Source of the DNA: Luteococcus japonicus
GTDB lineage: Bacteria > Actinomycetota > Actinomycetes > Propionibacteriales > Propionibacteriaceae
DNA: 64,000 bases
NCBI RefSeq assembly: GCF_003752415.1
Contig: NZ_RKHG01000001.1
Span: forward strand, 248,001 to 312,000
Direction of reading: 5' to 3'
Shown: positions 53,752 through 61,468 of the stretch, in pieces
Layout: each line of letters begins with the position of its first letter
How positions within the stretch are numbered: position 1 is the first letter of the stretch
Program-made: the position numbers and the translations under genes
Notes under the pieces: model-generated
The model's input: the letters and a program-made list of their open reading frames with translations, nothing else
What the model was told of the DNA's origin: nothing
Databases searched by the model: none

Positions 53752-54786
53752 GTGAAGATCCTTGCCGATGTGGACACGGGCATCGACGATGCCTGCGCCC
53801 TGCTCCAGCTGTGTGGTTGTCCCGACGTGGAACTCGTCGGGGTGACCACCAGCAGCGGCAACACCACGGCCCAGCAGGCCGCGCTGAACACGCTGGCGGT
53901 CCTGCATGTGGCCGGCTTCCCGGGCGTGGAGGTGGCCGTCGGCACGCCTCGGCCCCTGCGCCGCCCGCTGGCCACCACGCCGGAGACCCATGGCCCCGGC
54001 GGAATCGGGTACGCCGCGCTGGCGGACCTGACGTCGCGGCTGGGCCGGCGTCCCTGGCTGCAACTGTGGCGCGAAGCCCTCACCAGTCATCCCGGTGAGG
54101 TGACGCTGCTGGTCACCGGCCCGCTGACCAACCTCGCCGTCGCCCTGGAGGAGATCCCGGACCTGCCGGACCTGGTGTCCGGGATCGTGATCATGGGTGG
54201 CTGCTTCTGGCACCTGGGCAACACCACGCCCACGGCGGAGTGGAACACCTGGTGTGACCCGGATGCCGCCAAGCGGGTCTTCGCGCACTTCGAGGGGTTG
54301 GAGGAGTCGCAGCTCCCGGTGCTGTGTGCGACGGAGATGACCGAGCGCATCGAGTACACCCCCGTGCTGCTCGACACGCTGCTCGCCCGGTGTGGGGCCG
54401 CCCCCGCGGGTCTGCACCCGGACCGGCCGCGCGTCGACGCTCCGCAGGCGGCCACTGGGAAGCCGGTGCTGGACCTCCTGAGCGATGCGCTGCGCTTCTA
54501 CTTCGAATTCCACCACGACCATGACCAGGGCTATGTTGCGCACCTGCACGACCTGTTCGCCGCGCAGGTGGCCACCGGGCGGGCCCGCGTGCAGACCGTG
54601 GCCACCGTGGTGGACGTCGAGGCAGCCTCGGACCTGTTGCGCGGCACGATGGTGCGCGATGACCGCGGCATCTGGGGGCGACGCCCCACGGCCCGCGTGG
54701 TGGTGGACAACCACCCCGCGGAGGTCTTCGAGGAGTTCGCCCGAGCCCTCGCGACGCTGACCGGTGTGGAGGCTCACCTGCCGTAG
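53752..54786 (+). CDS. Inosine-uridine nucleoside hydrolase
   Basis: 344 residues. The calcium site DVDTGIDDACAL at the N-terminus, LLVTGPLTNLAVAL and EWNTWCDPDAAKRVF are typical of the family. Splits ribonucleosides to base and ribose. GTG start at 53752. Overlaps the convergent transporter gene by 13 bases. Confidence 0.92.
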   Translation: MKILADVDTGIDDACALLQLCGCPDVELVGVTTSSGNTTAQQAALNTLAVLHVAGFPGVEVAVGTPRPLRRPLATTPETHGPGGIGYAALADLTSRLGRRPWLQLWREALTSHPGEVTLLVTGPLTNLAVALEEIPDLPDLVSGIVIMGGCFWHLGNTTPTAEWNTWCDPDAAKRVFAHFEGLEESQLPVLCATEMTERIEYTPVLLDTLLARCGAAPAGLHPDRPRVDAPQAATGKPVLDLLSDALRFYFEFHHDHDQGYVAHLHDLFAAQVATGRARVQTVATVVDVEAASDLLRGTMVRDDRGIWGRRPTARVVVDNHPAEVFEEFARALATLTGVEAHLP

Positions 54787-55475
54787 CTGGGCTCGACCCG
54801 CTTGAGGAACTTGATGACCTGCAGGGTCAGTGGCACCACGCACAGCTCCACCAGGCACTTGTAGACGTAGCCGGTCACCGTGTAGTTGGTCAGTTCCATG
54901 GTGCTGATGGTGCCCGCGAAGGCGATGGTGCAGAAGATCAGGGTGTCGACGAACTCGCCGACGATGGTGGAGCCGATCAGGCGGGCCGCCACATTCTTCT
55001 CCCCGGCCCGCTGCTTGAGCCGCACCACGACGAAGGAGTTCAGCATGTTGCCCGCCAGGTACCCGGCCAGGCCGGCGACGGTGATCCGCGTCACGGGTGC
55101 CAGGACGCCATCCCAGGCCTCGAAGCCCTCCACTGCGTGCGTCATGGACACGATCCGGTAGGTGACTGCTGCCAGGAAGGTCATGGCAAGACCGGTCCAG
55201 ATGGCGCGCCTGGCCCGCTTCCAGCCGTACACCTCGGTCATGATGTCGCCCACCACATAGCTCAGCGGGAAGAGGAAGGCGCCGCCGTCAAAGATCAGCG
55301 GCCCCCCACCGTAGAACCAGTCGCTGAAGCCGGGGATCGTCGGGCCCTCGAAGAGCTTGGTGGCGGTCACTCCGGAAATCAGCAGCAAGCCGACGAAGAC
55401 GGCGACCACGATGTCGTAGTAGCTGCGGGGGACCTCTGCATAGCTGGCGGTCTGGTTCTGGCTGCTGGTGGTCAC
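54774..55475 (-). CDS. Queuosine-precursor transporter (YhhQ/VUT family)
   Basis: 233 residues, six membrane helices. VUT-family features: GVTATKLFEG, FLFPLSYVVGDIMTEVYGWKRAR, NSFVVVRLK and IGSTIVGEFVDTLIFCTIAF. Imports preQ bases or queuine. With tgt 3 kb away and no synthesis genes seen, it points to salvage. The GTG start lies 39 bases from the next gene's end, so no room for a preQ1 riboswitch is left before that gene. Confidence 0.9.
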   Translation of the reverse strand: MTTSSQNQTASYAEVPRSYYDIVVAVFVGLLLISGVTATKLFEGPTIPGFSDWFYGGGPLIFDGGAFLFPLSYVVGDIMTEVYGWKRARRAIWTGLAMTFLAAVTYRIVSMTHAVEGFEAWDGVLAPVTRITVAGLAGYLAGNMLNSFVVVRLKQRAGEKNVAARLIGSTIVGEFVDTLIFCTIAFAGTISTMELTNYTVTGYVYKCLVELCVVPLTLQVIKFLKRVEPSYGR

Positions 55476-55514
55476 GGCGCACCATCAAACCATGGAACCG
55501 CGAGTCCCTTGCAC

Positions 55515-56393
55515 CTACACCACGTCGACGAGATGAGCGAAACCAATCCCACGCGTGACCAGTGCCGGGATGGCGCGGGCCATCCCCTCGGCGGTGTCAT
55601 TGCGGGGCTGGTTCATGTGACCGATCACGATGTCGCCGGGCTTCGTGGGGGCCATGGACTCGACGATCTGCGACGGGGTGAAGGTGGTGCCGGCGTCGCC
55701 GTTGATGCCGAAGTTGGTCGGGACCATCCCCAGCTCCCGCACGATCCTGGCGGCCACCTCATCGTAGTGGGCGGTGCCGGAGCGGAAGAAGCGTGGTCTG
55801 CTGCCGGTGAGCTCGGTGAGTGTGGCCACATTGCCCATCACCTCGTCGTACACCTCGCCGACATTGTGTGTCCCCTGTTCGGCATAGCCCTTGCGGCCAC
55901 TGACGGACAGCGGCAGGTGCCGGGTGCCGTGGTTCTGCAGGTCGAACAGGGGGTCGGCCGCCAGCTCGGTGGCCAGCTCCTGGTTGGCCTCGATCCAGCG
56001 CCGGTTGAGGAAGAGGGTGGCCTTGGCCCGGTGCTTGCGCAGGAGCTTGAGCAGGTCGGTGTCCACCTTGCTGCCGTATGGGCCGCCGCAGGCGTCGAAG
56101 GTGAGACAGACCTGGCGTGAGGTCTGCCGCAACAGGACACCACTGGGTTCCAGGCCCCACTCCCGCGGCGTGCGGCTGCCGTACTTCGCGACGAGCTGCG
56201 CGCGGGTGGGCCAGACCGGTGGCTTGGGGGTGGGTGCGGTGCTCGCCGAGGGGCGCAGGCGCAGCGGGGTGGCGGTGGGGGAGAGGCTCGTGCTGGGCGG
56301 CTCTGAGGGGGCGCAGGCCGACAGGGCCGCCAGTGCCGACCCGGTGAGCAGGGCACGGCGGGAGGTGTGTGGTGTCGGCGTCACGGTGGACAT
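55515..56393 (-). CDS. Polysaccharide deacetylase-family lipoprotein
   Basis: 292 residues. Signal with twin arginines (TSRRALLTGSALAALSAC, lipidated Cys27), a Ser/Pro/Thr linker, and a NodB-like domain: VCLTFDACGG, metal-binding HGTRHLPL, RFFRSGTAHYD and a late GDIVIGHMNQ. The usual second Asp of TFDD is Ala here (TFDA), as in a subset of the family; activity may be altered. Start at 56393 gives a proper signal; the frame opens upstream to 56483. Confidence 0.85.
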   Translation of the reverse strand: MSTVTPTPHTSRRALLTGSALAALSACAPSEPPSTSLSPTATPLRLRPSASTAPTPKPPVWPTRAQLVAKYGSRTPREWGLEPSGVLLRQTSRQVCLTFDACGGPYGSKVDTDLLKLLRKHRAKATLFLNRRWIEANQELATELAADPLFDLQNHGTRHLPLSVSGRKGYAEQGTHNVGEVYDEVMGNVATLTELTGSRPRFFRSGTAHYDEVAARIVRELGMVPTNFGINGDAGTTFTPSQIVESMAPTKPGDIVIGHMNQPRNDTAEGMARAIPALVTRGIGFAHLVDVV

Positions 56394-56565
56394 CTCACCA
56401 CGGGTGGGGTCCGGCGGTCCTGCCCCGCCCAGAAGCAGGTGCACCCCATAGCGCCGTGGCACCATCGTACCCCCGTCGAGCAAGCCTGCGCCAGAGTGTC
56501 GAAATCCACTCCTACTAGGGGATCAAGTCCATGACAGCGGCCTCGGAAAGTGCCATGATCATGCC

Positions 56566-57009
56566 ATGTCAGAAGATCTCGTAATCCCGGACGAATCAGA
56601 ACAGCTTGACCAGCTGCAGGCCGATGACACGCTTGTCCACCGCGGTGTGGACGATGTCCTCGATGAGGGCTACACGACCCCGGAGAAGTGGTCGGCTGCG
56701 CAGGGATTCGGCAACACTGCCGAGGAGATGCGCGAGGGCGAGAGCCTGGAGCGGCGCATCGCCCAGGAGCTGCCGGACGTGGACCCGGACAAGCCGGTGG
56801 AGAAGTGGAATCCGGAGGGTGAGAAGCGGGAGGTGGGCTCCAAGCGGGCTGGCCGCCTGGTCAACGTCGACCATGACGGCGTCTACGGCGACTCCGAGGC
56901 CGAGGCGGTGGCCGAGGAGGTCGGCATCGACGGCGGTGCGGCGCCCGCGGAGGAGGCGGCGGTCCACGTGATCGACCCCGCCGAGGACATTGACGACGAG
57001 GACGAGTGA
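56566..57009 (+). CDS. DUF5709 protein
   Basis: 147 residues, very acidic, with the family blocks QLQADDTLVHRGVDDVLDEGYTTPEKWS and EGESLERRIAQELPD. Function unknown; probably a soluble disordered-like protein. CATGAT six bases before the ATG resembles the leaderless promoters of this window. Overlaps the next gene by four bases. Confidence 0.82.
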   Translation: MSEDLVIPDESEQLDQLQADDTLVHRGVDDVLDEGYTTPEKWSAAQGFGNTAEEMREGESLERRIAQELPDVDPDKPVEKWNPEGEKREVGSKRAGRLVNVDHDGVYGDSEAEAVAEEVGIDGGAAPAEEAAVHVIDPAEDIDDEDE

Positions 57010-58019
57010 GCGTGCCCGAGCAGCGGACGATACCCGACGTGCGCGAGGGCGCCACCATCACGCCAGAGCGCACCCTCTACCCGCCGGTGGAGCCCCACGA
57101 CACGGGGATGCTCGACGTGGGTGACGGCAACGCCATCTACTACGAACAGAGCGGCAATCCCGAGGGCAAGCCCGCGGTCTTCCTGCACGGCGGTCCGGGC
57201 GGTGGCGGTGGCACGGACCGCCGTCGCTTCTTCGACCCCGAGCGCTACCGGATCATCTGTCTGGACCAGCGCAACTGCGGCAGTTCGACGCCCCTGGCCA
57301 GCGACGGCGCGGACCTGACCGGCAACACCACGTGGAATCTCGTGGCGGACTTGGAGCGGCTGCGCGAGCACCTCCTCATCGAGCGGTGGCTGGTCTTCGG
57401 TGGCTCGTGGGGCAGCACCTTGGCGCTGGCCTATGCCGAGAGCCACCCGGAGCGGGTCACCGAACTGGTGCTGCGCGGCATCTTCACCCTGCGTCGTGAG
57501 GAGCTGGACTGGTACTACAACGACGGCGCCAGCCACGTCTTCCCGCACCGGTGGGAGCTGTACTGTCGGCCCCTAGTGGAGGCGGGCTTCCCCCTGTCCG
57601 GAAACAAGATGGTGGGCTACCACCAGCTCCTGTTCGGGAATGATCCCGACGTGGCGCAGCGTGCCGCGAAGGCCTGGACGCACTGGGAGGCGGCCACCAG
57701 CTACCTGATGTTCGAGGACTCGGCGCTGGAGGACACCCCCGCGCAACAGCTGACCTTCGCCCGGATCGAGAGCCACTACTTCGTCCACGGCGGCTTCATG
57801 CGAGAGGGCCAGCTGATCGAGGAAGTGGACCGGATCCGGCACATCCCGTGCGTGATCGTGCAGGGGCGATATGACATGTGCTGCCCGGCAGCGACGGCAC
57901 ATGACCTGGCGACCGCCTGGCCCGAGGCAGACCTACGGATCGTCCTGGCGGGTCACTCCGCCTTCGAACCGAACATCGCCAGCGAACTGGTCAAGGCCAC
58001 CGACGCCTTCGCGCGCTGA
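57006..58019 (+). CDS. pip: Prolyl aminopeptidase (proline iminopeptidase)
   Basis: 337 residues, alpha/beta hydrolase. Oxyanion motif HGGPGGG, nucleophile GGSWGS, LDQRNCGSS and the late GRYDMCCP and GHSAFEP carry the acid and His of the triad. Removes N-terminal proline from peptides. GTG at 57006 overlaps the DUF5709 stop; GTG 57012 is an alternative. Last core gene before the island. Confidence 0.94.
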   Translation: MSVPEQRTIPDVREGATITPERTLYPPVEPHDTGMLDVGDGNAIYYEQSGNPEGKPAVFLHGGPGGGGGTDRRRFFDPERYRIICLDQRNCGSSTPLASDGADLTGNTTWNLVADLERLREHLLIERWLVFGGSWGSTLALAYAESHPERVTELVLRGIFTLRREELDWYYNDGASHVFPHRWELYCRPLVEAGFPLSGNKMVGYHQLLFGNDPDVAQRAAKAWTHWEAATSYLMFEDSALEDTPAQQLTFARIESHYFVHGGFMREGQLIEEVDRIRHIPCVIVQGRYDMCCPAATAHDLATAWPEADLRIVLAGHSAFEPNIASELVKATDAFAR

Positions 58020-58030
58020 CCAGGGACGCA

Positions 58031-58321
58031 ATGGTGAAGTATCTGTTGGTCGACGAGGATGGTTGCATGACGGGGTTCGAGTCGCTGAATGAGGTCAAGC
58101 AGTATGTGGAACCCGGGCACGTTGACGAGGTTTCAATGGTGATTGGAGAAGACGGTTCGTTCTTTGAGCTGTTCGACACCGATCCCATCACGGCGGCGAG
58201 CTGTGCAGGGCTGGATGAATTGCGTTTGAGGGCGGTTTTGACGGCGGGTCGCCCGGACCTCGAGATGACCCCGATACTCGACTTGATTGGATTGAGAATT
58301 TCGCAGAATCTACTCGACTAG
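58031..58321 (+). CDS. Hypothetical protein at the island edge
   Basis: 96 residues, acidic, no signal peptide or membrane segment, of lower GC than its neighbours. AGGGA ribosome binding site before the ATG. I do not recognise a family. The size and acidity resemble orphan immunity proteins, but nothing confirms this. Confidence 0.55.
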   Translation: MVKYLLVDEDGCMTGFESLNEVKQYVEPGHVDEVSMVIGEDGSFFELFDTDPITAASCAGLDELRLRAVLTAGRPDLEMTPILDLIGLRISQNLLD

Positions 58322-58390
58322 AGGCATGCTCGATCGGTCGGTCAATGGATGCGGGCCTTCGCCCCGGGTCATGGACACGTTGGTGTCTGA

Positions 58391-59302
58391 TTACGCTGCG
58401 GTGGGCAGCGTAGCGGCCCGGCGGGCCTCGTAGGTGTTCGGCGGCAGGTTTCCGCACCAGGAGTGGCGTCGGCGGGTGTTGTACCGGGTGGCCCAGCGAA
58501 ACACCTGCCGACGACACAACTCGGGCCCCGCGAACGTGGCCTGCCCGGCCAGGAGTTCTCGTTTGAGGGTGGCGTTGAACGACTCGGCCAGGCTGTTGTC
58601 CGCACTCGTTCCGACGGCCCCCATCGACTGGGTCACCCCGAGACGCTTGCAGAGCCTGGCGTAGGCCTTCGACGTGTAGACCGACCCATGGTCGGAGTGA
58701 AACACAGCCCCGTGCATGCTGCCCCGCTCTGCAAGGGCGGCGGTGAGGGCGTCTTCGACCAGTTCGGTGCGCATGTGGTCCGCGACGGCCCAGCCGACCA
58801 GCTTGCGGGAATAGCAGTCGATCACCGTCGCCAGATACAGGTTCCCGCCACCCTGTAACGGCAGGTAGGTGATGTCGCCCACGTAACGCTGGTTTGGCGC
58901 GGTGGCGGTGAAGTCCCGTTTGAGCAGGTCACCGAACTTCTCATCGGCCGGCTCCGGGGCGGTGGTGCGCACCCGGCGTCGTAGCCGGATCCCGGCCAGG
59001 CCATGAGCGCGCATCACCCGCGCGACGCGCTTGTGGTTCACCCGCGCCTGTGGCTCGGCGCCGTCGTTGAGTTCGGCGGTGACCCGCGGCGCGCCGTTGG
59101 CGGGGTCACCCCCCCCAGCCTTGGGGTCCTGCACGGCGCGGATCCGTGCGGCGAGCTGGGCATCGGCCTGTTCGCGTTGCTGGCGTGCCGGGCCTGCTTT
59201 CTGCCAGGCGTAGAACGAGGAGCGGGACAGTTCCAACACTTGGCACAACCGCTTCACCTGATAGGTGGTCTGGTGGTCGGCGACGAACTGGAAGCGGTTC
59301 AC
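58391..59302 (-). CDS. IS3-family transposase OrfB (DDE)
   Basis: 303 residues. HTH_21 region (RARVNHKRVARVMRAHGLAG) and an rve integrase core with the DDE residues in YVGDITYLPL, FHSDHGSVYTS and NSLAESFNATLKREL. Intact. It overlaps orfA by ATGA. Typical IS3 members make OrfAB by frameshifting; here reinitiation at the ATGA is possible as well. Confidence 0.93.
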   Translation of the reverse strand: MNRFQFVADHQTTYQVKRLCQVLELSRSSFYAWQKAGPARQQREQADAQLAARIRAVQDPKAGGGDPANGAPRVTAELNDGAEPQARVNHKRVARVMRAHGLAGIRLRRRVRTTAPEPADEKFGDLLKRDFTATAPNQRYVGDITYLPLQGGGNLYLATVIDCYSRKLVGWAVADHMRTELVEDALTAALAERGSMHGAVFHSDHGSVYTSKAYARLCKRLGVTQSMGAVGTSADNSLAESFNATLKRELLAGQATFAGPELCRRQVFRWATRYNTRRRHSWCGNLPPNTYEARRAATLPTAA

Positions 59303-59655
59303 CAGTTCGTCTCCCCGGCGAAATACTTGGCCGCCTTGCGCAGGATGTCCCGCTCGGTCTCGATCCGGGCCTTGTCCGCCCGCAGCCGGGCGTTCTCGGC
59401 TTCCAACCGGGCTATCTGCGCCGTCGGCGACTCCGGTGACTGTCCGGGCGTGGCACCCGCCGGCCGGGCAGGGGCGTCACTGCCCGTCCTGACGCCGTTG
59501 CCCAGGTCCTTGACCCACAACGCGAGGGTGCCGTGCGAGACGCCGAGGTCCGTGGCGACCTGCTTCAACGTCGCCTCCGGCGTGGTCTCGTACAGGTCAA
59601 CGGCCTGCTGACGAAACTCTGCCGAGTAGTTCTTCCTGGCCATGATGATGATCAT
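59299..59655 (-). CDS. IS3-family transposase OrfA (helix-turn-helix)
   Basis: 118 residues. HTH_Tnp_1 domain (RKNYSAEFRQQAVDLYETTPEATLKQVATDLGVSHGTLALWVKDLG) and a C-terminal leucine-zipper-like helix (IARLEAENARLRADKARIETERDIL). GGAGGAAG precedes the ATG at 59655; another in-frame ATG is at 59643. It forms the OrfAB transposase with orfB. Confidence 0.9.
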   Translation of the reverse strand: MIIIMARKNYSAEFRQQAVDLYETTPEATLKQVATDLGVSHGTLALWVKDLGNGVRTGSDAPARPAGATPGQSPESPTAQIARLEAENARLRADKARIETERDILRKAAKYFAGETNW

Positions 59656-59712
59656 CTCGCTTCCTCCAGCCCATGCTGGATTCCACGTGTCCACAACCCG
59701 GGGTCAGGGTCC

Positions 59713-60249
59713 CTTGTCGCCGCGGCGGGTGTGGCGCCACACGTGCTCATCAACACCGATCACGGTGACGCCGGTAAGGCGGCCGGGCTGGTCGATCAGA
59801 AGGCGTTGCCCTTCCGCGAGGACGGCGTCGTTGGCGGTGTTCCACGCGACTCCGAGTGCGGCGGCGATGCGGGACACCGGCAGGTGGCTGACCACCAGCG
59901 CTTCCAACGCCCACCGCAACGCGCCTCGTGACAAGCAGGAACGCGGCGCAGCGGCGTGGGTGAGGTCCTGGCGCCAGATGCGTCCGCAGCCGGTGCACTG
60001 GTAGCGGCGCAGCCGGACCTGGAGGGTGGTGGGGCGCCAGCCGAACGGCACGTGCGCCAACTCTCGCACGACACTGTCACGCGGCTGGCCGTGGCAGCCG
60101 CAGTGGTGACACCAGTCGTCAGGCTCGACGGGGCGGCACGCCAGCACGGCGCGCTCGTCGGTGAGGTGCTGACCTGTCACGACCAGGCCGAGGTCACCCA
60201 GGCGGCAGAACGTGGTCAGATCAGGGGTCGTGAAGGTAGCGTTGTCCAT
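59713..60249 (-). pseudogene. Truncated ISL3-family transposase
   Basis: 178 residues remain of 435, ending at HTRRGDK. They include the zinc-ribbon (CHHCGC ... CTGCG) and the first part of the DDE domain (VIGVDEHVWRH). The reading frame then stops within a few codons in IS3-adjacent sequence. It cannot be active. Confidence 0.9.
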
Positions 60250-60360
60250 GTCGAGGTCTTCTGGATGGCGAGCGTGAGAACTTCCATCATCAGGGGACCT
60301 CGATCCCTGTCACCACCCGGGTACCGCTACCGACCTACACCCCCATCTGTGAAGAGCCCC
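59713..60360 (-). mobile_element. Truncated ISL3-family element (5' part only)
   Basis: Minus-strand copy of the first about 650 bases of the complete element at 61469-62895, from its terminal GGGGCTCTTCAC to the codons for RRGDK. The 5' leader checked is identical between the copies. Within the transposase, one 36-base stretch (59923-59958) differs strongly. The 3' half is gone and the IS3 element lies at the break. Confidence 0.9.
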
Positions 60361-60535
60361 CATATCTCATTGGCGCATATAAATTTTTCCTGAACTTGTA
60401 CTTAGCTGGAGTAGAGGGAACCACAGACACGCTATTTTCATCACATGATGCATCCGGAAGATACCCGAGCATTCGCTGGAAAGGAAAGGTGGTTTAAGTG
60501 TTCGACTGATTGCGGCTTCAACTGTTGGAGCTTGT
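60361..60535. other. A+T-rich upstream region of the cargo genes
   Basis: About 175 bases between the ISL3 fragment and the cargo start. It contains TATAAATTTTT and other A+T-rich stretches, unlike the core genome. A strong ribosome binding site (AAAGGTGG, ending 60492) stands five bases before a GTG at 60498, but that frame stops after three codons. No promoter can be assigned with confidence. Confidence 0.5.
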
Positions 60536-61117
60536 ATGTTTGCTGCTTCAAGTGTTCTCCCTGCAAGCGCTGAGACAATGACCCCCCAAGAAGATGTCCG
60601 GGATTTCATCGGTGCCATCGGTGGTCCGCGAGCAGTGTCACAATATGATGCTTTCGACGCATCCAAGAAGGCGGCAATTCAGGAATCGTTCAATAATTCC
60701 GAAGATCCTTCAGAATTTATCAGTTCCGACAACCTTTCCACTGCAACCAAGAGCATTGCTCCAGATACTGCCCTCAGGAAGGCACCGGCACTGGAGCAGT
60801 CAGAACATTGGATGAGAGTCCCCTTCAAGGTCTTTGGCATTCAGTTCGCTGTTTACAAGCAGCGAATTATTTACCAGCGTCGCGGGGCTGCGGTCGTGGC
60901 TGTCAAGAGTTGCGATGGCTACTGGCAGGGATTCAAGGCCGCCAATCACTACGAAACACACCCGCGTAAGGATGTCACTCCGCAGAAGCATGGTGTTTGT
61001 GAAGTGATGACACATGTCAGCTTCATTTACAAGGGTGTCACCCCGATGGAGTACGACAAGAAGGGCCTCATTGTCGTAAAGGGTTACAACATCGAGGAGA
61101 GCTTTACGAATGTCTGA
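60536..61117 (+). CDS. Secreted protein of unknown function (ISL3-flanked cargo)
   Basis: 193 residues from ATG 60536 (GGAG site). In-frame upstream codons without a standard start would complete a normal signal peptide (RLIAASTVGACMFAASSVLPASA), so the true gene may be shifted at its start, at GTG 60498. The mature part has two Cys (VKSCDGYW, HGVCEVM), basic and aromatic-rich C-terminal half and no recognised domain. Codon use is A+T-rich, foreign to the window. With the membrane protein that follows, it could be a secreted toxin or bacteriocin-like unit; speculative. Confidence 0.6.
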   Translation: MFAASSVLPASAETMTPQEDVRDFIGAIGGPRAVSQYDAFDASKKAAIQESFNNSEDPSEFISSDNLSTATKSIAPDTALRKAPALEQSEHWMRVPFKVFGIQFAVYKQRIIYQRRGAAVVAVKSCDGYWQGFKAANHYETHPRKDVTPQKHGVCEVMTHVSFIYKGVTPMEYDKKGLIVVKGYNIEESFTNV

Positions 61118-61379
61118 GCACGCCGCTGAGTTCGTTTCACCGAGACGGATGGCGAGTTATGCTCCTATCGCTAGTGCGGCAGTCGCCGCCATCCTTACAT
61201 TTACACCCTGGCACCTTGCGCCCCTCATAGCATTACCATTTTTGCTGTATGCCGTCTTTGGTGGCCTAAGTGAGCGGCGAAGAAATGAACGCCTCGGTAC
61301 CATTGCCTTAGCTATTGCGGGTATCATTACCACTCTCTGGGTCCTCACTTTTGGCCTCGTTTATACTACAATGAAGTAG
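61110..61379 (+). CDS. Small membrane protein paired with the secreted cargo protein
   Basis: 89 residues with two or three membrane helices (SAAVAAILTFTPWHLAPLIALPFLLYAVFG, TIALAIAGIITTLWVLTFGLVYTT) separated by a basic loop (SERRRNER). Overlaps the upstream gene by eight bases, so cotranslated. Size and position are like bacteriocin immunity proteins, but no family is recognised. Confidence 0.6.
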   Translation: MSEHAAEFVSPRRMASYAPIASAAVAAILTFTPWHLAPLIALPFLLYAVFGGLSERRRNERLGTIALAIAGIITTLWVLTFGLVYTTMK

Positions 61380-61391
61380 CCTTGAGTGCTG

Positions 61392-61433
61392 CCATTCACC
61401 TCCATGCTAATTCATTAGCATGGAGGTGAATGG
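61392..61433 (+). terminator. Perfect 19-bp hairpin after the cargo genes
   Basis: CCATTCACCTCCATGCTAA, loop TTCA, then the exact complement. It follows the small membrane-protein gene by about a dozen bases and probably ends the cargo transcript. Confidence 0.75.
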
Positions 61434-61468
61434 TATCTCCCAAATGTAATCATCTACGATATGCTTAA

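Larger units (their letters stand above)
58362..59703 (-). mobile_element. IS3-family insertion sequence
   Basis: About 1.34 kb. Terminal inverted repeats: CCCCGGGTCATGGACACGT at 58362-58380 and, reversed, ACGTGTCCACAACCCGGGG at 59685-59703, 17 of 19 bases matching. Inside are overlapping orfA and orfB on the minus strand. No target duplication is visible at the two flanks; the right flank reaches an ISL3 fragment within about ten bases. Confidence 0.85.

Noticed and set aside
54774-55514. preQ1 riboswitch before the queuosine-precursor transporter
   Set aside because: Only 39 bases separate the start from the next gene and no riboswitch-like sequence is seen.
60800-61015. Minus-strand ORF opposite the cargo secreted protein
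   Set aside because: No ribosome binding site and no protein-like features; plus-strand gene pair with overlap and terminator is better supported.
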